DNA of 8,097 bases. Source: DASUGM01 sp036274055 (lineage in GTDB: Bacteria > Acidobacteriota > Vicinamibacteria > Vicinamibacterales > SCN-69-37). Positions 5,168 through 8,097 of the stretch are shown in pieces. The stretch is taken from positions 1 to 8,097 of the forward strand of contig DASUGM010000147.1 in NCBI GenBank assembly GCA_036274055.1, given 5' to 3'. Under the pieces are notes generated by a model, which was not told where the DNA came from, made no database searches, and saw nothing but the letters and a program-made list of their open reading frames with translations. Made by a program: the position numbers and the translations under genes. Positions within the stretch are counted from its first letter, which is position 1. Each line of letters starts with the position of its first letter.

Positions 5168-7054
5168 ATGCGACATCGAATTTGGTTCATCGGCGGCCTC
5201 TCAATCGCTCTCTGCGTCTCTGCGTTCTCCGCGCCTCTGCGTGGAGCCTCTGCGTCTCCGCAGACCGCGGCGTCGCAAACCGTCGCCGCGGCGGCCGAGA
5301 AGGATGATCTCGCGGCCGTCCGCACGCTCCTGAAGTCGGGCGCCGACGTCAACGCCGCGCAGGGCGACGGCATGACCGCACTGCACTGGGCCTCGCTCAA
5401 CGGCGACGTGAAGATGGTCGACGTGCTGCTGACCGCCGGTGCGACCGTCGAACCGCTGACCCGGGTGGGGCGCTACACGCCGCTGCATCTGGCCAGCTCG
5501 CGCGGACACGCCGACGCCGTCGCCCGGCTGCTCGCGGCCGGCAGCAAGCCCGGCGCGGTGACCTCGACCGGCGTGCAGCCGCTGCACCTCGCGGCGCAGG
5601 CCGGGAACGCCGACGCCGTCAGCGCGCTCATCGCCAAGGGCGCCGACGTCAACGCCGTCGATGAGACCCACGGCCGCACGCCGCTCGTCTTCGCCGTCTC
5701 GCAGAACCGGCTCGAGGCGATGAAAGTGCTGCTCGCCAAGGGCGCCGATCCCAAACTCGGCACGAAGGTCATCGACTACCAGGCGCGCTCGCAGGCCGAC
5801 AATGCCGCGCGCGTCGCCCGCGATCGCGTGATCACGGCCCAGACCGGCAAGGCGCCGGACACGATCGCCAACGCCGCGTTCACCGGCAACCCGAGCGCGG
5901 CCACTGGCGGGCAGGCCGCCGGACGCGGCGCCGGCGGTGTCGGTGGCGGCAGAGCCGGCGGTGGCGGCAGAGCCGGCGGCGGTGGCGGTGGCGGCGGCCA
6001 GGACCCCTACGATCCAGATATCCCGCAGCGCGGCGGTGGCGCCGCACGCGGCGGCGATCCGAACGCGCCCCGACCGGCGTCGGATATCCAGCAGATCGGC
6101 AAGCAAGGCGGCTTCACCGCGCTGCACTACGCGGCGCGCGAAGGCTACACCAGCGCGGCGCTGCTGCTGGTCGAGTCCGGCGTCGACGTCAATACTTTCA
6201 GCGCCGGCGATCACTCGACGCCGATGCTGGTCGCGATCATCAACGGTCAGTACGACCTGGCGCGCGCGCTGCTCTCGCGTGGCGGCAATCCCAACCTCGA
6301 CAGCGACGACGGCGTCGGCCCCCTGTTCGCGGTGTTGAACAACGAATGGGCGCTGCGCACCTGGTATCCGCAGCCGACCGCCGGCGCGCAGCAGAAGGCG
6401 TCGTACCTGCAGTTGCTCGAGGACCTGCTCAAGGCCGGCGCCGATCCGAATCAGCGGACGACGTCGCACGTCTGGTACGCGGCGTACAACGCCGGCCGCA
6501 TGGGCATCGACTTCACCGGCGCGACGCCGTTCTGGCGCGCCGCTTATGCCCTCGATGTCGATGCGATGCGGCTGCTGATGAAATACGGCGCCGATCCGGA
6601 CATCCGCACGATGTCCTTCGGCACGGCGGCGCGGCCGAACGATCCTTCCGGCCTGGCGCGCACTCCAGTGGGCGGGCCGCACGTGCCGGCATTCCACGCC
6701 GCGAGCGGCGTCGGCTACGGCACCTCGCGCGTCGCCCAGCAGCACCGTCATGTCCCCGACGGCTGGCTGCCGGCGGCAAAGTTCTTCATCGAAGAACTGA
6801 AGGTCGACATCAACATGCGCGACGCCGACGGCTTCACCGCGCTCCATCACGCCGCGGCGCGTGGCGACAACGAGATGATCAAATACCTGGTCTCGAAGGG
6901 CGCCGACGTGATGGCCGTCAACCGCGCCGGCCAGACCACCGTGGACATGGCCAACAGTCCCGAACAGCGCACGCAGCCGTTCCCCGAGACGATCAAACTG
7001 CTCGAGGGCATGGGCGCCAAGAACAATCACAATTGCCGGGCCTGCGGGAATTAG
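5168..7054 (+). CDS. Secreted ankyrin-repeat protein with glycine-rich central linker
   Basis: A 628-residue protein; ATG is preceded by GGAG (5157-5160), 7 nt away. The leader (basic start, hydrophobic core about 6-20, Ala-Ser-Ala near 27-29) should direct Sec export. Two ankyrin blocks are visible. The first, about residues 38-200, has repeats with cores such as TALHWAS, TPLHLAS, QPLHLAA and TPLVFAV, each followed by the usual GAD/GAT turn. The second, about 314-612, includes TALHYAA, TPMLVAI, a degenerate pair, TPFWRAA and TALHHAA. They are separated by about 110 residues rich in Gly, Ala and Pro (253-296 mostly Gly/Arg). Ankyrin stacks bind proteins; an extracytoplasmic scaffold role is inference. 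The only cysteines of the mature chain are 623 and 626 in a C-terminal Cys-Arg-Ala-Cys. It starts 46 nt after the DUF1552 gene on the same strand, so it may share its transcript. Confidence 0.9.
   Translation: MRHRIWFIGGLSIALCVSAFSAPLRGASASPQTAASQTVAAAAEKDDLAAVRTLLKSGADVNAAQGDGMTALHWASLNGDVKMVDVLLTAGATVEPLTRVGRYTPLHLASSRGHADAVARLLAAGSKPGAVTSTGVQPLHLAAQAGNADAVSALIAKGADVNAVDETHGRTPLVFAVSQNRLEAMKVLLAKGADPKLGTKVIDYQARSQADNAARVARDRVITAQTGKAPDTIANAAFTGNPSAATGGQAAGRGAGGVGGGRAGGGGRAGGGGGGGGQDPYDPDIPQRGGGAARGGDPNAPRPASDIQQIGKQGGFTALHYAAREGYTSAALLLVESGVDVNTFSAGDHSTPMLVAIINGQYDLARALLSRGGNPNLDSDDGVGPLFAVLNNEWALRTWYPQPTAGAQQKASYLQLLEDLLKAGADPNQRTTSHVWYAAYNAGRMGIDFTGATPFWRAAYALDVDAMRLLMKYGADPDIRTMSFGTAARPNDPSGLARTPVGGPHVPAFHAASGVGYGTSRVAQQHRHVPDGWLPAAKFFIEELKVDINMRDADGFTALHHAAARGDNEMIKYLVSKGADVMAVNRAGQTTVDMANSPEQRTQPFPETIKLLEGMGAKNNHNCRACGN
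5210..5262 (+). repeat. CTCTGCGT octamer repeat inside the ankyrin signal-peptide coding region
   Basis: CTCTGCGT occurs four times in 46 bases: 5210-5217 and 5218-5225 in direct tandem, then 5235-5242 and 5248-5255. Between and after these lie the related CTCCGCGC (5227-5234) and CTCCGCAG (5255-5262 region). The unit is essentially 8 bp long. I recall similar CTCTGCG-type short repeats as common extragenic elements in environmental bacteria. Here the repeat lies in frame inside the ankyrin gene and encodes roughly residues 15-31, the core and end of the signal peptide. Confidence 0.65.
5942..5977 (+). repeat. Exact 18-bp tandem duplication in the glycine-rich linker
   Basis: Two identical copies, 5942-5959 and 5960-5977, each encode Gly-Gly-Gly-Arg-Ala-Gly (residues 259-264 and 265-270). 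A GGC/GGT-rich run follows to about 5998. The identity at nucleotide level, including an AGA arginine codon uncommon among its neighbours, points to recent duplication or slippage. The unit is a multiple of three, so copy-number change would keep the frame. Confidence 0.8.
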
Positions 7055-7074
7055 TCCGGCATTCTTCACTGTAG

Positions 7075-7208
7075 GTTCTTCCGTTCGGAACTTCGGGAGT
7101 TCGGCGGCGTTCAGTTCTTGCGTGCCTGCGTTCTCGGCGCGATGAGCATCGGAACCGGAGCACGCGAGAACTGAACGCCCGAACATCCAAAGTCCCGAAC
7201 GTAAGAAC
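7075..7208. repeat. Large imperfect inverted repeat with 8-bp periodicity
   Basis: The left arm 7075-7125 (51 nt) pairs with the right arm 7160-7208 (49 nt). Aligning one with the reverse complement of the other gives six mismatches and one 2-nt gap; several mismatches would be G-U pairs in RNA. The loop 7126-7159 has its own small hairpin, CGAT-GAGC-ATCG, at 7140-7151. The left arm also has internal periodicity: TTC recurs at 7076, 7084, 7092 and 7100, exactly 8 apart, and again 7115-7131 in 8-base steps. No T-run follows either arm, so it is not a typical intrinsic terminator. It occupies most of the 172-nt gap between the ankyrin and sulfatase genes. Likely an extragenic repeat of a dispersed family; it could also act as an mRNA-stabilising or attenuating structure. 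Confidence 0.75.
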
Positions 7209-7226
7209 GTCGCCAGAGCGTCCTTT

Positions 7227-8097
7227 ATGAGACCCAAGCTCACGACGCCGGTAACGTTGCTGATGGCCGCGCTGCTGATCTGGACCGGCACGACCACGGT
7301 CGTGGTCTCCGCGCAAACTCCGGCTCGTCCGAACATCGTTCTGATCTTCCCCGACAACCTCGGCTGGGGTGAAGTCGGCGCTTACGGCGGCGTCCGCGGC
7401 ACCAACATCACGCCGCGGCTGGACAGGCTCGCCAGTGAAGGGCTGCGGCTCAACAACTTCAACGTCGAGTTCTCGTGCGTCGTGTCGCGGGCGGCGCTGA
7501 TGACCGGCCGCTACGCCATCCGCACCGGAGCGACGCAGCCGGCCGGGATCACGCTCTGGGAGGTCACGATCGCCGAAGCGCTGAAGTCAATCGGCTACGC
7601 CACCGCGCTCTATGGCAAGTGGCACCTCGGCGGCGACAAGCCCGACGGCGTCCGCGAGCCGACGCATCAGGGCTTCGATGAATTCTACGGAATCCCGCGC
7701 ACCAGCAACGAGGCGCAGACCGGGATCGCTCAGGGCTCGACGACACCGAACAGTTCGTTCGTCTGGGAAGGCAAGGTCGGCGAGGCGACCCGCAACGTCA
7801 AGCCGTTCAACATGGAAACGCGTCGCACCGTCGATCGCGAGAGCGCCGAGCGCAGCATCGCGTTCATGGAGCGCAACGTCAAACAGCGCAAGCCGTTCTT
7901 CCTCTATTACGCGCAGACGCAGATTCATTTCCCGACGCTCGCGCATCACGACTTCGAGGGCAAGACCGGCGCCGGTGACATCGCCGACGCCATGGCCGAG
8001 ACCGACTACAACGTCGGCCTGGTGCTCGACGCGCTCGATCGCCTCAAGATCGCGCGCGACACGATCGTGCTGTGGTGCCCGGACAACGGCGCCGAGC
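7227..8097 (+). CDS. Exported sulfatase-family protein, 3'-truncated, with atypical active-site motif
   Basis: The 290 visible codons are open to the window edge. Residues 1-29 form a signal peptide (Arg2, Lys4; hydrophobic 8-28; Val-Ser-Ala before Gln30). The sulfatase landmarks follow in order: Asn36-Ile-Val-Leu-Ile leading to Asp43-Asn44 (metal-binding loop), the active-site segment at 84-95, Tyr-Gly-Lys131-Trp-His133, His234 before Phe-Pro, and Asp286-Asn287-Gly. The active-site core is Cys84-Val-Val-Ser-Arg88 followed by AALMTGR; Val86 replaces the Pro or Ala expected in the formylglycine motif. Otherwise the metal and substrate ligands I can place are kept, although the first pair is Asp-Asn rather than Asp-Asp. 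The family hydrolyses sulfate (sometimes phosphate or phosphonate) esters; the substrate is unknown. No clear Shine-Dalgarno precedes the ATG at 7227; Met13 (7263) is an alternative that shortens the signal peptide. The long inverted repeat ends 18 nt upstream. Confidence 0.88.
   Translation, partial: MRPKLTTPVTLLMAALLIWTGTTTVVVSAQTPARPNIVLIFPDNLGWGEVGAYGGVRGTNITPRLDRLASEGLRLNNFNVEFSCVVSRAALMTGRYAIRTGATQPAGITLWEVTIAEALKSIGYATALYGKWHLGGDKPDGVREPTHQGFDEFYGIPRTSNEAQTGIAQGSTTPNSSFVWEGKVGEATRNVKPFNMETRRTVDRESAERSIAFMERNVKQRKPFFLYYAQTQIHFPTLAHHDFEGKTGAGDIADAMAETDYNVGLVLDALDRLKIARDTIVLWCPDNGAE

Noticed and set aside
3888..5333. A 481-codon plus-strand frame overlapping the DUF1552 gene
   Set aside because: Arg/Gln-rich frame-shifted shadow of DUF1552; it runs through the stop and into the next gene without motifs.
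5942..5998. The GGC-rich tandem repeat as a CRISPR or regulatory array
   Set aside because: It is in frame inside the ankyrin gene, codes for a Gly-rich linker, and has no spacers.
7075..7208. The inverted repeat as an intrinsic terminator for the ankyrin transcript
   Set aside because: Neither arm is followed by a T-rich tract, and the stem is far longer than usual terminators.
5201..7357. A 718-codon open frame on the minus strand opposite the ankyrin gene
   Set aside because: It is an Arg/Ala/Gly-rich translation with no domain pattern or ribosome site; long antisense frames are expected opposite high-G+C genes, and the plus-strand ankyrin repeats are unmistakable.

Overview
The window is about two-thirds G+C, densely coded, and free of tRNA, rRNA, CRISPR or transposase genes. 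Its gene families (a haem-c DUF1587/1595/1592/1588/1585 protein, a Tat-exported DUF1552 protein, a secreted ankyrin-repeat protein and a sulfatase) are ones I associate with Acidobacteriota (Vicinamibacteria-like soil lineages), Planctomycetota and related environmental bacteria. An acidobacterium is my best guess; this is inference from gene content, not a database match.

Layout. A truncated DUF1028 gene runs leftward from 785 out of the left edge. Its upstream region carries a palindromic -10-like element next to a 17-bp operator-like palindrome. A small two-helix membrane protein (936-1166) follows on the + strand. Then comes a co-directional run: DUF1592-family cytochrome (1260-3716), 28 nt, DUF1552 protein (3745-5121), 46 nt, ankyrin protein (5168-7054). 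After a 172-nt gap holding a large imperfect inverted repeat (7075-7208), a sulfatase gene (from 7227) runs off the right edge. No intergenic stretch exceeds 300 bases, and I found no convincing intrinsic terminator (no GC stem followed by a T-run).

How the genes may work together. Every large product carries an export signal: Sec-type for DUF1028, DUF1592, ankyrin and sulfatase, Tat-type for DUF1552. The cluster therefore looks like an envelope or periplasmic module. The DUF1592 protein has two CxxCH haem-attachment motifs and probably moves electrons. DUF1552 is its usual genetic partner. The ankyrin protein could be a binding scaffold, and the sulfatase suggests a sulfated or otherwise esterified substrate. 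Substrate and reaction are unknown.

The most notable observations are these. The sulfatase active-site motif is Cys-Val-Val-Ser-Arg where Cys-x-Pro/Ala-x-Arg is expected. The ankyrin protein's signal peptide is encoded by an 8-bp-period repeat. The gap before the sulfatase folds into a roughly 50-bp imperfect stem that itself has 8-bp periodicity. The DUF1028 protein would expose an N-terminal Thr after signal-peptide cleavage.
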